This document shows, piece by piece, positions 22,617 through 35,551 of a DNA stretch of 64,000 nt. Source of the DNA: Spinacia oleracea. Taxonomy: Eukaryota; Streptophyta; Magnoliopsida; Caryophyllales; Amaranthaceae. Each line of letters starts with the position of its first letter. The first letter of the stretch is position 1. The notes under the pieces were generated by a model, which was given only the letters and a program-made list of their open reading frames with translations, had not been told where the DNA came from and did no database searches. A program made the translations under genes and the position numbers. The stretch spans positions 7,479,747 through 7,543,746 of the forward strand of contig NC_079488.1 of assembly GCF_020520425.1 (NCBI RefSeq), read 5' to 3'.

Positions 22617-24458
22617 ATGACTCCAGCATCGTCCCCATTCTCGGATGACATTGTCATGGAGACAATCCCCAAAGTGAGGGTGCCAACACACTTGACATAC
22701 AGCGGGATTACGGATCCGAGGGATCACGTCATCTCCTATGAACAACAGATGTTTCTGAGTCCCTACTCTGAAGCCTGTTGGTGAAAATACTTCCCAACCA
22801 CGCTGACAGGAGTTGCAGGAGAATGGTTCAGATCGTTGCCGAAGGGATCGATCAAAAGTTGGAAGAAGCTGAAGAAAAGGTTCTGTGTGCAGTTCGTGAG
22901 CAACAATCGCCCAGAACGAACCACTGCCGAGCTAACTTCTATACAACAAGAAACGGATGAGAGCCTGCGAGACTTCATTGCCAGATTCATGAAGGAATCC
23001 ACCAACATTCCGAACCTGCAGCCAGACGTGGCAATCTTCGCTTTGAAGCACGCGCTACGAGAGGGAAAATTCCGAGACAAACTGACAATGAAAAACCCCT
23101 CTAATATAGCGGACGTGCTCCAAATGGCAGATGCGTTCATCAGAACAGAAGAGTTCAACAAGGCCGCAACAAGGCTAAGAGGATCCTCGGATCCGAAAGA
23201 TAACAAAGAAAATCAAAGTAAGCCCGAGGGCAACTCGAGAAAGGGGAAAGAGAAGGTGGGTGCGAGGGAGGCGAGCCCAAAGAAGGATGGGAAAAAGGGT
23301 GAATTTCAACCCAAATACACCAACTACACTCCACTCGCCATACCCCGAAGAGAAATTTTCGTTCTCCACAAAGATGATGAAAAGTGGAAGCTACCAGACA
23401 AGCTCAGATCCAACCCTCTCCGTAGGAACAAGAACAAGTGGTGTGAGTTCCACGATGACTTCGGCCATACCACTGAGGAATGCAACTCGCTGAAGGACAA
23501 CATCGAGGACCTCATCCGCCGAGGCTACCTAAAGCAGTACTTGCTCGACCGTAGAACGGAGAGGGAAGAAAAAGAGAAAGCAACATCTGGAAAGCTACAA
23601 GAGCAAGCCCAGAGAAGATTCCATGAGACCGAGGGGCAAAAGAAGAAACCAATTCTCGTGGTGTTCGGAGGACAGAGGTCCGGCCACGCCAACAAGAAAC
23701 ACTTAAGAGCTCTTTCCCACCGAGTCAACTTCAGCAATGTTGGGGAGAACCAGCCTACCCCCCCGAACATGACCTTCACTGCTGATGACTGCCTCGGGAC
23801 CCAGTACAAACATGACGACCCGTTGGTGATTGAAATGGATCTCAACAACCACAATGTCCACAGAGTACTAGTCGACGGAGGGAGCGCCGCCAATATCATC
23901 TTCAGGAACTGTTTCGAGCAGCTCATCCTCGAAGAGGGAGAAGAGTCACTGACCAAGGTCAGCTACCCATTGATCGGATTCAACGGATCCACAGCTATTC
24001 CCCGAGGAAAGATCAACCTACCCGTCACAATCGGCCAAGGCCTGGCGGCGAGAAACGTCCGAGAAGAATTCCTGGTGATGGAGTGCGACTCAGTGTATAA
24101 CGTCATCATGGGACGAACCATGATCCACAAAATACAAGCAGTCCCATCCACATACCATCAGATGATGATGTACGTCTCGGACGCAGGCTTTGCCGAGCGG
24201 ATAAAAGGCGACCAAGAGGTGGCAAGGTCAACCTGTCACACAGCCATCCGAAAGCCGAGGCTAGGAGACAGTCCTGAGGACGAAGATGAGAAGAGCCCTC
24301 CCCCAGGTGGAGAAAAAGATGACAAGAGGAGAAAGGCAGAGCCGAGCAGTCTGGTAAAGCCCGCAGAGGTTGATGCTCGACCAGAGACCCCTTCCCCCGA
24401 ACCAGACCAAGAAATGGAAGACATCCCCCTAGAGGATGAGTCAGACAGAAGTATCTGA
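22617..24458 (+). pseudogene. Tat element gag and protease region
   Basis: Main frame, with an in-frame TGA at 22782. Gag core: the TTLTGVAGEWF and LRDFIARFMKES helices of the Retrotrans_gag family. A CxxHxxxGHxxxxC zinc-knuckle-like motif (CEFHDDFGHTTEEC) lies near 23443-23484. Aspartic protease: VLVDGGSAANII near 23868-23903, with Asp-Gly-Gly-Ser at the active site. The frame ends with TGA at 24456-24458, directly upstream of RT in the same frame. The role would be particle assembly and polyprotein cleavage. Confidence 0.85.
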
Positions 24459-27400
24459 ATAGGCAGAGGCCTAGGCTCGGGACTTCAAATAGAGTTGATC
24501 CAGTTGCTGAGGGATCACAGAGACATCTTCGCGTGGTCGGCGGCTGACATGCCAGGGATAGATCCGAAGATGATCTGTCACAAGCTGGATGTCAGTCCCG
24601 AAGCTCGGCCAATCAAACAGAGGAAAAGGAACTACTCCTCGGAGAAAAACAAAGCTATCGCCGAAGAGGTGAAGAAGCTACAAGAGGCAGGCTTCATCGA
24701 GCCATGCATGTACCCCAAGTGGTTGGCCAATGTGGTCATGGTCAAAAAAGCGAATGGCTCATGGCGCATCTGCGTCGATTTCACTGATCTGAACCGAGCC
24801 TGCCCAAAAGATTGCTATCCCCTCCCGAGGATAGATCAGCTAGTGGACTCAAACAGTGGCCATGCATTGCTGAGCTTCATGGACGCCTTTTCAGGGTACC
24901 ACCAAGTGTTCATGCACCCCGACGATAGAGCGAAGACCGCCTTCATCACAAGCGCGGGAGTGTTCAACTACAGAATGATGCCCTTCGGATAGAAAAATGC
25001 CGGAGCCACCTACCAAAGACTAGTTGATCACGTCTTCGCCGATCAAAAGGGAAGGAACGTCGAAGTTTATGTGGACGATTCCATAGTAAAAAGCGTGAAG
25101 GAAGAAGATCACATCAAAGACTTGGCTGAAACCTTCGCCAACCTGAGGAAATACAACATGAAATTGAACCCGAAGAAATGTGTCTTCAGGGTAAAGTCAG
25201 GGAAATTCCTCGGATTCATGGTGAGCGGAAGGGGAATAGACGCGAACCCGGACAAAGTCCAAGCTGCGCTGGATTTACCCGAGCCGAAGACAAAGAGGGA
25301 CGTGCAAAGGCTAACAGGCAGGTTAGCCGCACTGTCGAGATTCATATCGAAAGCTTCGGATAAAGGGGCACCCTTCTTCAAAGCTCTCAAACCTAAGACC
25401 CTCCCAGGAGGAGAAGCAGAACCCATCAAAAAGAAAGGCGTCCCGAGGAAAGTGGACCCCGAGCTGACATGGGAACAAGAGCAAAGAGACGCATTCCAGC
25501 AACTCAGGGCTCACTTAGCTCAACTGCCGACGCTAGCCAGGCCAAAGGAAGGGGAAACTCTATACTTGTACGTCGCAGTCAGCCCCGGAACTGTAAGCGC
25601 AGTACTCCTCCGAGAGGAGGAAAAGAAACAACAGTCAATCTATTTTACCAGCCGAACCCTGACAGACGCCGAAACTCGGTACCCGCTCATTGAGAAAGTA
25701 GCATACGCGGTGGTGGTAGAAGCTCGAAAACTAAGACCCTATTTCGATTCCCATCAAATAGTGGTGCTAACTGACCAACCACTGGAGAAAGTGCTAGACA
25801 AAATAGAGAGGTCGGGAAGATTGGCTGCATGGGCTTTCGAGCTATCTAAGTTCGGGATCAAGTATCAACCAAGGACGGCCATTAAAGCGCAAGCGCTCGC
25901 AGACTTCTTGGCCGAATGCTCATATCAGGAAATGCTAGATGAAACCAAAAGGACATGGGAGGTTTACACGGACGGATCTTCCACTGTGAACGGCTCGGGA
26001 GCCGGAGTAGTACTGATACCCCCAGTGGGAAAGAGCATAGAGTACGCCCTAAAGTTCGGTTTCAAAGCAACCAACAATGAGGCCGAATATGAGGCCGCAA
26101 TCGTAGGAATAGAGTTGTGCTTATCTATGGAAGCCGAACATGTTTGTCTCAAAACTGATTCTCAGCTCGTAGCCAGCCAGATCCGAGGGGAGTATGAGAC
26201 CAAATGGCCAAGCATGACAGCTTACCTAGCAAAAATCAAATCCTTAACGTCAAAGTTAAGATCCTTCAAAGTCATACTCATCCCCCGAGGTCAGAACGCA
26301 CAGGCAGATGCACTATCCAAACTTGCAAGCTCAACGCTCACCGACCTAAACAGGTCAGTCCATGTGGAAGTACACCAAGAAAGAAGCATTGACATGCCAC
26401 CCCCCACAGTGTGCAATGTGCGCCCAGAACCGAGCTGGATGGACGCAGTCATTGCGTACAAAGAGAGGGGAGAACTTCCCGAAGACAAGCTGCAAGCAAG
26501 GAAGCTGAAAAGGTTCAACCAATGGTTCATCATTGACGCCAACGGAGAGCTCATGAGGAAGTCATTCTCAGCCCCACTGCTGAAGTGTGTAGGCCCAACC
26601 GATGCCGATTATATCCTCAGGGAAATCCACCTCGGCATATGTGGAAATCACATCGGAGGCAGGGCACTGGCACACAAGGCACTAAGGGCCGGATTCTGGT
26701 GGCCCACCATGGTGTCCGAAGCAAAAGCGATGACAAGGAAATGTGAGAAATGCCAAAAGTTCGCACCTGCAATCCACCAGCCAGCCCAAACCCTGCAAGC
26801 AACACTCTACCCCTTACCATTTGCACAATGGGGTTTGGATATCATCGGTCCGTTCCCTTCGGTTGTGAATCAGAAAAAATGGCTGATTGTAGGAGTCGAC
26901 TACTTCAGTAAGTGGATTGAAGCCGAGGCAGTCTCATCCATCACGGAGCAACAGGTCCGTAAGTTCATTTGGCAAAATATCATCACAAGGTTCGGGTTAC
27001 CGAGGCTACTGGTCTTTGACCACGGGAAGCAATTCGACAACACACCACTGCAAAGATGGCGTAAACAGTTCGGTATCCACCTCGCCTACTCATCAGTGTG
27101 CCACCCTTAGAGCAACGGTCAAGCCGAAGCCGCAAACAAGCTCATCCTCAATGCACTCAAGAAGAGAGTCGAAGACGAAAAGAGTAAATGGCTAGAGGAG
27201 CTCCCTGGAACACTCTGGTCCCTTCGGACCACTGAGAAGGAAGCCACGGGACAGACCCCCTTCCACTTGGTTTATGGTTCCGAAGCTGTCATCCCTGTAG
27301 AGATCGGAACAGAAAGCCTAAGGGTCCGAGCATACAACAAGTATGATGGAATCCATGGGAAAAGCAACAATCAACTTCTGTCCGAATCCTTGGATCTACT

Positions 27401-27692
27401 AGATGAGGCTCGGGACGAAGCCAGAACTCTCAACGCAGCCTATCAGCAAAGAGTCAGCAAGCACTACAATCGAAGAGTCAATGCCAGACCTCTAAAGGTC
27501 GGCGACCTAGTGCTCAGAAACGCTGCTGCAGTTCAGAAAGAAAAGATCCACGGGAAACTCTCGGCAACATGGGAAGGACCATACATCATCCACTCTGAAA
27601 AGAGGACTGGCACCTTTATGCTTAAACAGTTAGATGGAACAATCTTGAAGAACCATTGGAATGCCGATGTTCTCAAGAAATATTTTGTATGA
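24459..27692 (+). pseudogene. Tat element pol: RT, two RNase H domains, integrase; two internal stops
   Basis: Same frame as gag. Reverse transcriptase 24495-25200 contains ANVVMVKK, RICVDFTDLN and the catalytic YVDD (near 25068). An in-frame TAG at 24990 falls just after MMPFG. The first RNase H spans about 25460-25900. The second, separate RNase H (VYTDGSSTVNGSGAG, TNNEAEYEA, LKTDSQL; about 25955-26340) is the archaeal-type copy typical of Tat. Integrase from about 26600 has the HHCC zinc region (HLGICGNH...CEKCQ), D in LDIIGPFP, D in VFDHGKQFDN and E in NGQAEAAN, with an in-frame TAG at 27108. A GPY-type WEGPYII module precedes the true end at 27692. Not translatable as one polyprotein. 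Confidence 0.9.
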
Positions 27693-28100
27693 TCTCACCC
27701 CTCCTTTTGTACTCCAAGTAAGTCGTTTAATGAGAAGAGGAAAGCCACTGGCACCATGTGTTTTATTAAACATATCCCTATGTCTTTTTATTTTTCTATC
27801 ACTGTTTTTTTATACGAATACATGCAACTTCGGATCTGATCAATCCAAAGCTAAAATCAACCCGAAGTAGCCATTTCCTGGGGTCAAAAGGCCCAAGAAA
27901 TAGCTAATTCGAAACAACCCGCAAGGTACCGTCCAGAACCCTCGGATTCGCGGTACCCAGGGACATTCCGTTCGCAAAAAGTCTCGAACAGTTATAAAGA
28001 GTTTGGTTCAGATCTACGGATCCCCGAAACTCATAACAAACAGACTCGCGATTTCTTGCCCAGGTTTCCGAACCACAAGAAGTCGGAAAAACGGAAGTAG

Positions 28101-28585
28101 ACATCAAAAGAGCTCAAAAGCAGACTCAACAGATCCACGGATCTGAAGAGCTCAAAAGCAGACTCTAAACATGTCTACAAATATCAAAAGAGCTCAAAAG
28201 CAGACTCAACAGATCTACGGATCTGAAGAGCTCAGAAGCAGAATCTAAACATGTCTACAAACATCAAAAGAGCTCAAAAGCAGACTCAACAGATCCACGG
28301 ATCTGAAGAGCTCAGAAGCAGACTCTAAACATGTCTACAAACATCAAAAGAGCTCAAAAGCAGACTCAACAGATCCACGGATCTGAAGAGCTCAGAAGCA
28401 GACTCTAAACATGTCTACAAACATTAAAAGAGCTCAAAAGCAGACTCAACAGATCCACGGATCTGAAGAGCTCAGAAGCAGACTCTGAACACGTCTACAT
28501 ACGTTAAAAAGCTCAAAAGCACTCTTAAAACAGATCCACGGATCTGAAGAGCTCAGAAGCAGACTTTAAATACGTCAACAGGTGT
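28101..28585. repeat. Six-copy, 80-bp tandem array in the Tat 3' region
   Basis: Units start at 28101, 28181, 28261, 28341, 28421 and 28501, each exactly 80 bp: atcaaaagagctcaaaagcagactcaacagat...ctacaaac. Copies two to five are nearly identical and the last decays. Tandem arrays in the hypervariable 3' region of Tat-like elements are a known source of plant satellites. A T-rich stretch and ttggggggacaagtac (near 28848), a polypurine-like tract, follow. Confidence 0.92.
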
Positions 28586-30513
28586 CAAAAAGCTCAGAGT
28601 AGCCTCCTAACAGCCCCTCGAATCTGAGGAGCTCGGAAACGAAACTCCAAGGAAATCAAAGACAAGTCTAAAGCTATCAAATCCACCCGCAGAGCCTAAG
28701 CAAAGCTCGAAACGAGTCTTAGAAAATCTACGGATTGGGAGAGCTCGCAAACAAGGACACAACTTAGCAAAATGGTGGATTCAAAAGCAAAAACAGATGC
28801 TTCGGTAAAATACGAAACAGCAAAGTCATTTTTTATTCAATATTTGGGGGGACAAGTACAATCATACCAACTAAAGCTCGGCACAGCCCGAGGAGCCCTC
28901 AAAAATTGAAAACAAAATGACCTAAGAGCTAAAATCGGCAGCCATCAACAGACAAAATGTCGTCCTACCGAAGTACTAGGAAAGAAAAAAAAAATTATTA
29001 AAGTACAACGTAGAACCGAGGCAAAAGGGGAGAGTGTTAAGCACAAGTTCGGAGACCCTCAACTGGAGCCAACCGACTCTGAAGAAGACGGCTGCCCGAG
29101 TTCCTAAGGGACTTCACCAGCAGGCCCCTGAGGAGTAGCTTGGGAAGCACCACCAGCAGTGGTGTCACCTTCCGAAGCAACCTTCCGAGCTTGCGCCTCC
29201 TTAGCAGCTGCCTCCTGAGCTTTGGCAGCGCCATCCCTGTCAGCTTGGCACTCCACTTGGTTGTCCTCGGCTGCGAGCCACTTGGGCACATTCTCCGCCC
29301 ACTTAAAATCAGGCATGTTCTTGGCAAACATCCTGCGACAGCTGAGGATCCCCTCCCAATACATGTCTTGACACTGCTCAACAGTGTACATATTGGAGCC
29401 CCTCTGCTCAAGGTCACGAACCTGCTCCTTCAGACGCCTAATGTCATCCTCGAGAACAGGAACTCGGTCGACAGAGGCCTGAAGCTTCGTGTTGCTCTCC
29501 CGAAGACCGACAATCGTGGTGTCTTTACCTTGGAGCTTGCTCTCCAGGTCAGCCTTCTCAGCAGCATGCTTCTTCGACTCGGCCTTGTACCTCTCAGCGT
29601 CCTCCTCTACTTGGAAAGCGAGAATGCCAACCTCCTTTCCAATCTCCATCAGGGCATTCCCCCCTTCCTTGGTGAATTCGGCAACCTCCTCCCTTGCCTT
29701 CGCAAGCTCGGAGACGACCAAACTGAACTTTTGATCAAGGTTGGGAATGTCCCGAGCATAGAGCGCCTCGAACCTTTGGAGCCTTCTCTCATCATGAGAT
29801 TGGCATACAACAGATAAAGAGCTCCAATAGGCGACCTAAAAAGAGGAAACGAACTTAGCTGACGACAAAAAAAAAAACAAAAAAGAGAAAAGCAATAAGC
29901 AAAAATAAGCAAAGTATAAATCACCTCGTTGAGGTGGTACTGAGCCATCTTGGTAGGATGGTTCGACACTTCCCCAGGAATGCGAAACTGCGGAACCCCG
30001 CGCAGCAAGTTCTCATGGGCCGCCTCGGGTCCAATCATGGAGGTCGCATGGGCAGCAGGGTCCTCACCCAAGACAGCAGGGCGAGCGTAACGGGCCATAG
30101 TCTCCCGAACCTCCAGAGGAATCCTCTTCAATGGAACTTCGGAACATGGATCACCATGAACCAACCCCTCCAAAACAGAGGTAGAGGTGGAACCCAGGGT
30201 CTCACGGCGCCGCTTCGTACCACGCCCCTCCGAAGCACCCCCTTCAGAGAAAACCAAAGCTGAAGGTTGTTCAGCACCCTCCGCCGCCGAAGGGACATCC
30301 TCCGCAGCATCTGAAGTAGTGAGATCCACGAGCACCCTCGGAGGAGTCTTCCGATCCTCCTCCGAACCAACAACGTCAGCCCCCTCAGAAGCATGCACCT
30401 CGGCGGAGGCAATCGGAATATCCTCCTCCTCCCTCTCCACTTCAAGGGTGATGTCCTCAACGATCACCCCCAAAGGCTTCAGCGGCGAGGGAATGGTTGC
30501 CTCCTCGGCCAAA

Positions 30514-33465
30514 TGTAATCCCCCATAATTTTATACATTTTATTAATATATTTTAACGTATTGTTAATTATATTTAAATATAATTTACGATTTTTAGAAA
30601 TAAATATGTAATTAACGAATATTTATTTTATACTTTTAAATATTTCAACGGTTTATGAAATTAAAATAATTTTAGAATTTGATGTTGAAAAGAATTTGAA
30701 TTACGAAAACACGATTGAAATTAGAAAACAATCTTAAGCGGTGTTGAATTCAAATACCAAACTTAATTCTAATCCTAGCCCAAATTAGCAAAGCCCAAAA
30801 TAAGTTAAACCCACATCCCTTACCCATATTCCAAATTTATGTAAAACTCTCAATCCCCTCCTCTCCTTCACGTGAAAAAGAAAAAAAAACAAGAAACCTC
30901 AAAAACCCTCATTCTCTCATTCAGCAACCACGTGAACCCACCCCTGCTTCACGTTGCTGCAGCTGTCCACGCCGCCTCCACCGCCGGCGTTTTCCCTCTC
31001 CGTCGCCGCCGGTAACTCTCTCCCCCTCCTCTTCTCTTTAGTTTTTCTTTTCTTTCTTGTTTTTCGCTCCTCCTCACCTTGTTTTCTTGGCCGTTGAACC
31101 AGCACCACCGCGCGCCGCACCACTTGCACCGCCGCTGCGGCCCTGCCTAGCCGACCTCCCTCCTTTCTCCTCCACACACGCACTCTCTTATGTGCTTCTT
31201 GCTCGAACACGCAACAACCAAGTGCGCCCACCGCAGTCACCACCTCCAGCCGCGTCGCCCGTTCTCCGCGACCACCTCCCTTGCTGCCGCGCCGTGCACC
31301 ACCGCCCAGCCTCTCCTCTCCTCTTTAGTTTGGTTGATTTTCTTAAACCCTAAGTTATTTAAATGTTTTAATTAAGTTTATTAATTTAATTTATGTTCCT
31401 TGAATTGAATTAAATTTATGATTTTTATGATTAAGTTATGAAATTTCAGATTATATGTTGTTGAAATTAATTTAATTATTTTCAGATTATATGTTGTTGA
31501 AATTAATTTAATTATTTTCAGATTTATTAACTACGTTTAAGTTAGGGTTTTAATGAAGTTTTATTAATTCAATTCATGTTTATTGAATGAAATTATAAGT
31601 TTTTATGATTAAATTAGATTTTCAGATTATACATTATGCTTAATTGATAATTTAATTTTCAGATTACATAGTTGAATTGAAATAAGGAATTTAATTAGTA
31701 AAGCATGGATTTTTAAGGTTTTAATGTTCTAAAATCATAATATAATGATTATACATTATTAAAGCTATTATTTTTATGATTCTAAGAATGTTAATTATGT
31801 TTTGGAGTAGTTTGAAATTAGTTATATTGCTGAAAATTTAAAGTACGATGTTTGCAAAGAGTTTTCGACGAATTTCAATCACTAATTCAATAATTATGAT
31901 GCTAGGAAATCAAAGGTTTAAGTTTTGATATTGGGGAATGTTCTAAATATGTTTAGGATGCATTTAGAATGCTTTGTTATGGTTGCCAATGATTAGGAAT
32001 TGATTTGGGTACGTTTCTTGATTATTTTAGGCGGAGAATTCTTTGTGGGTGACTTTTGAATTCGTTAAAGTGGCCTATCAGTTTGTTTACACAAGGTACG
32101 TACATACCTGTGTGCTTGGAATGAGTGTGATTTGTTGAAACCATATTGAAATGATTCATGAACTTCGTTATGTCGAAATGATTAAGGAACTTGGTTATGT
32201 TGAAATTGTTGATGAACTAGGTTATGTTGAAAGTGCATGTTTAATATTGTTGGATGGACATGTTAAGCATATATATTTCGTTATGAGAATTATAGCATGT
32301 TGGTATGGATGATTGATGCGAACATGTTGGTTGGGAACATTAGATTATTATTTATATATATTGATTCAGATTGATTGTTTATTGTTCCCTTTTAGCTTTT
32401 CACTACTTTATAAGGGCCGAGGACCTTGTTTAGTAAGTTGAAACCTTATACCCATATAGAGGGGTTGATCAGTATTAAAGGGAAGGTTGAATTAATTGGA
32501 ATAAGTCTTGTGTGACATCTCTGTGATCACTTGCTTAATTCAAAGATAAAAGAAGTTGTGTTTACTTGTTGAATATAATATTTATGTTTGATGAGTCATA
32601 ACCAAGTATTAAAAGTTAAGTCATGTAAAGTGAACATGAGTAGCAATAGCTTTAGACTGTGCACGTCTAAAGTGTCGGACAATCAGGAGTTGGGGTCATG
32701 GGTCGCCTATGGCTTTTTCTGGGGCCGGATTGATCACCGGTTCTATTTTATTCAAAAGTCCCTCGATATCGCAGGTCATTGGGGTTTACGGAGTCGCGCC
32801 CGTACCTCGTCTTCCTTAGTGAAGAAGAAGAAGTTTCTAGTAGACAACTCAGTCCATTGACTATTTCAAATAAAATAAGGTTAATGAAACAAAGGTCTAG
32901 TTCAGTCAAACATAGTCTTCAAGTCAATATATCTTGATTATCCTTGCTTATGTTTTATTTAGTACCATGTTAGGGTTGTTCGTTTAATAGAACCATGTTA
33001 GGATTATTATTGATTTAGTATGTAGTACTCAGCTTTGCTGATTACGTGCTTTTGCTTGTGCATGTTGATCATGGCTATGCCTTATTGATCCTGTGATGAC
33101 CCAATCTTTGGTGAGCAGTCTCTAAGGATCAATAAGCATTGTTCATCTGCAGGTTTGAAGATGTTGCATCATTGGGATCGGGAATAGAGAGCTTGTATTT
33201 AGTTCTGATTTGCTAAGTTAACTTGGGTTTGTTAATTGGGACTTTAAACTTGTCGTACTATTTATATTTCCTTATTTTCGTTGGATGATTTTTGGGATTA
33301 AACCTGTAATCGATTATTTATAAACTTAAAGTTCGTTTTATGTTTTCCGCTGCAAAATTCTGAATAAGCCGTTACGTTTTCACACGGGCGATAATGCCTT
33401 GATAATTCTCTATGTTTTATATTAAAATGTTGTTTTAGAAAAGAGAGAATTGTCGGGGTGTTACA
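30514..33465 (+). repeat. 5' LTR of the pol-less gypsy element
   Basis: 2,952 bp, tgtaatccccc...cggggtgttaca. It contains a GC-rich segment (about 30870-31330) full of ccgccg and cctcctc words with a leader-like composition, then a long AT-rich part. Open frames inside it occur identically in both LTRs and look non-coding. Confidence 0.93.
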
Positions 33466-33468
33466 AAG

Positions 33469-33480
33469 TGGTATCAGAGC
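33469..33480 (+). other. Primer-binding site, initiator tRNA-Met type
   Basis: TGGTATCAGAGC lies three bases after the 5' LTR, the standard complement of the plant initiator Met-tRNA 3' end. Confidence 0.85.
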
Positions 33481-34239
33481 TAAGGTTTTACTTTAATAAA
33501 TTTTTAGGCGCCTAACTATCTAGTTATTTAAAATAAATTTCTTAAAAATCGAGATTCTACGTATTATAGTGTTCAAAAATTGGTACTTTTTTTTTGGGGG
33601 GCCGATTTCATTTTACCTTGTTTGAAAGTATACGATATTCCTTATTTACGTTCGAAATCAAATTATTTTTCCAAGTTAAAGTGATACTTTGGACATTTTT
33701 ATTTTTTTTATTATTTATTATTCAAACAAACAAATAAAAATAATATGAATACATTTTTTTAAAAAGGAGTTCAATTTTTTTTTTAAAGTTGTTTCAAGAT
33801 TTAGAATTCTTTAATTAGGAAATATAAATCTTTTTCGAATTAATAACTTTATTTTCTAATTTATTCGCTACGCATTTCCTTAATTTATTTTACTTTATTT
33901 ATTTTATATTTTTATTTATGTTATTATTCTATGTTATAATTTTCTTATATTAGCGTCCTTTTACCTTGTTATTTAAATTATTTCAATGCTTTAGCTTATG
34001 AGAGATGGGTAGTATAAGAAGGGCATATAAGATAGAATTATATGTGCATTAGTGGCTAGTCAACGCTAGCATTAGAAATTGATTGTTATGTACGCGCGTG
34101 TGCTAATTGTTTAAGTGTTACATTTACAAGTGCATAAAGAATTGTTTGATTCCACCAAACTTATCGATTACTGAACCTTGTTTATGTTTTGGCTGGAAAA
34201 TCGTTAGTGAGACCTTGAATTGTTTATTTCAGGAATAAA

Positions 34240-34884
34240 ATGTTTCTTTCCAAGTATACCAATATAGGATCCTTCGAGAAACTTGATATAGAAACCCCAG
34301 ATATTTATGTGAAGAAAATTGTGTTTGGATGTGAATATTATGCTAAGGTTCAAGGGCAACCTATCTTAATGAGAAAGGATATCATAGCAGCCACTATAAT
34401 TAATTGCTTACCTAACAAATTTCCATACCTAGAACTCAAGGAAAAGTTTAAAGACATGCATTCTGATAATGGAACTCCAAACTTGGCTAAGTATGGAACT
34501 TGGGATGGTAGATGGAAATATGATTCAGAAATTCTGACCACCGTTATTGAAGCGGCAGAAAGTGGGTTTAGAGACGGTAAAATCGTAGGGAGTCATGTTG
34601 GGGATTCAGTTACAGAAGAACCTATGGGAATTAGTGTAAATAATGACCTAGAGGAAAATGATGTAGCTGTGGAGAATGAGAATGTGGGTGTTGAGGCAGA
34701 GAATCCTAACCCAGCGGCTCATGAGCCAACCATTGAGATCTCTAGTGATTCGGATGCAGAGTTCGAAAGTGAACAGGAGATGGCAAGTGAGCCTAATCAA
34801 GATGAAGACATGGGTGAAGATGCAAACCCTGAGGAAGACCCCGATGGAGACCCTGAAGAAGAGTTCGATGATCTTGAGACCTAA
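34240..34884 (+). CDS. Extra 214-aa acidic ORF upstream of gag in the pol-less element
   Basis: An intact frame starts at ATG 34240, after a 770-bp leader. Residues 1-115 look folded (KKIVFGCEYYAKVQGQPI, INCLPNKFPYLELKEKF, KYGTWDGRWKYDSE). Residues 120-214 are very acidic (ISSDSDAEFESEQE, then runs of Asp/Glu to the stop). Standard Tekay-type elements do not, to my knowledge, carry an ORF here. INCLPNKF faintly recalls the ILxxLPxxF helix of some gag proteins, but I would not assign it. Lack of stops in a young element suggests it is, or recently was, translated. Function unknown. Confidence 0.6.
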   Translation: MFLSKYTNIGSFEKLDIETPDIYVKKIVFGCEYYAKVQGQPILMRKDIIAATIINCLPNKFPYLELKEKFKDMHSDNGTPNLAKYGTWDGRWKYDSEILTTVIEAAESGFRDGKIVGSHVGDSVTEEPMGISVNNDLEENDVAVENENVGVEAENPNPAAHEPTIEISSDSDAEFESEQEMASEPNQDEDMGEDANPEEDPDGDPEEEFDDLET

Positions 34885-35551
34885 ATTTCACTCCGCAAGT
34901 TTCAGGAGCAATGGAAAGGCAAAAGGCCACAAATATTTTGAAGTCATAAATAGTTAATTAGCACTTCTATGTTTTAAAGAATAAGTAGCAAAGCTACAAC
35001 TGTTTAAGGTTTAAGTTTATTGAATTTTGAGATGTTCTTTATTATTTTCAAGGATGTAATAAACCTCTATGGAGTTAGCAATAAAAGTTAAAGTTTTCAA
35101 GGAATTGTTCTTTATTCTATTTTGAGGATTCCATAATACCCCAACCTCTAGGTAGTACGTCATGGATTAATTGTTTGCATACTCAATGTGAATTGTGGAT
35201 CAATTTAATTGCCACAATAATATTAAATGATGAGTACATAAAGGAAGTGAGGGCCAATCTAGACCCTCATGACCAATATAATTCAAAATGTTATGCCTTA
35301 CGTGCAGTGTGAATGTCTTTCGTGAACTATTGAGGATGAGTATTTTTTTTTTAATGATTATTGCATCTTGTAGACGATCGTTGCACATTTGTAAACGATT
35401 GTCGTGCCTTCGTAAATGATGTGTATTAATGTGAACATTGTTGGTTGAGGCGATCTTTATGGCCAATTCAAGTATTAAATTGTATGGGATAACGTATAGG
35501 TGATGTTTCAAACCTAAAGTAGAGTATACTAATTGCAGGTCGCGTTCTAGA

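Noticed and set aside
22763..23206. Minus-strand frames opposite gag and pol (also 25109-25429, 26291-26554 and others)
   Set aside because: Shadows of the gag-pol frame. Unlike the real antisense gene after pol, they have no splice organisation or domain character.
30917..31353. Open frames in the LTR GC-rich part (also 37537-37973 and 32588-32860/39208-39480)
   Set aside because: Identical pairs because they lie in the two LTR copies. No family features, and low-complexity Arg/Pro composition in opposing frames.
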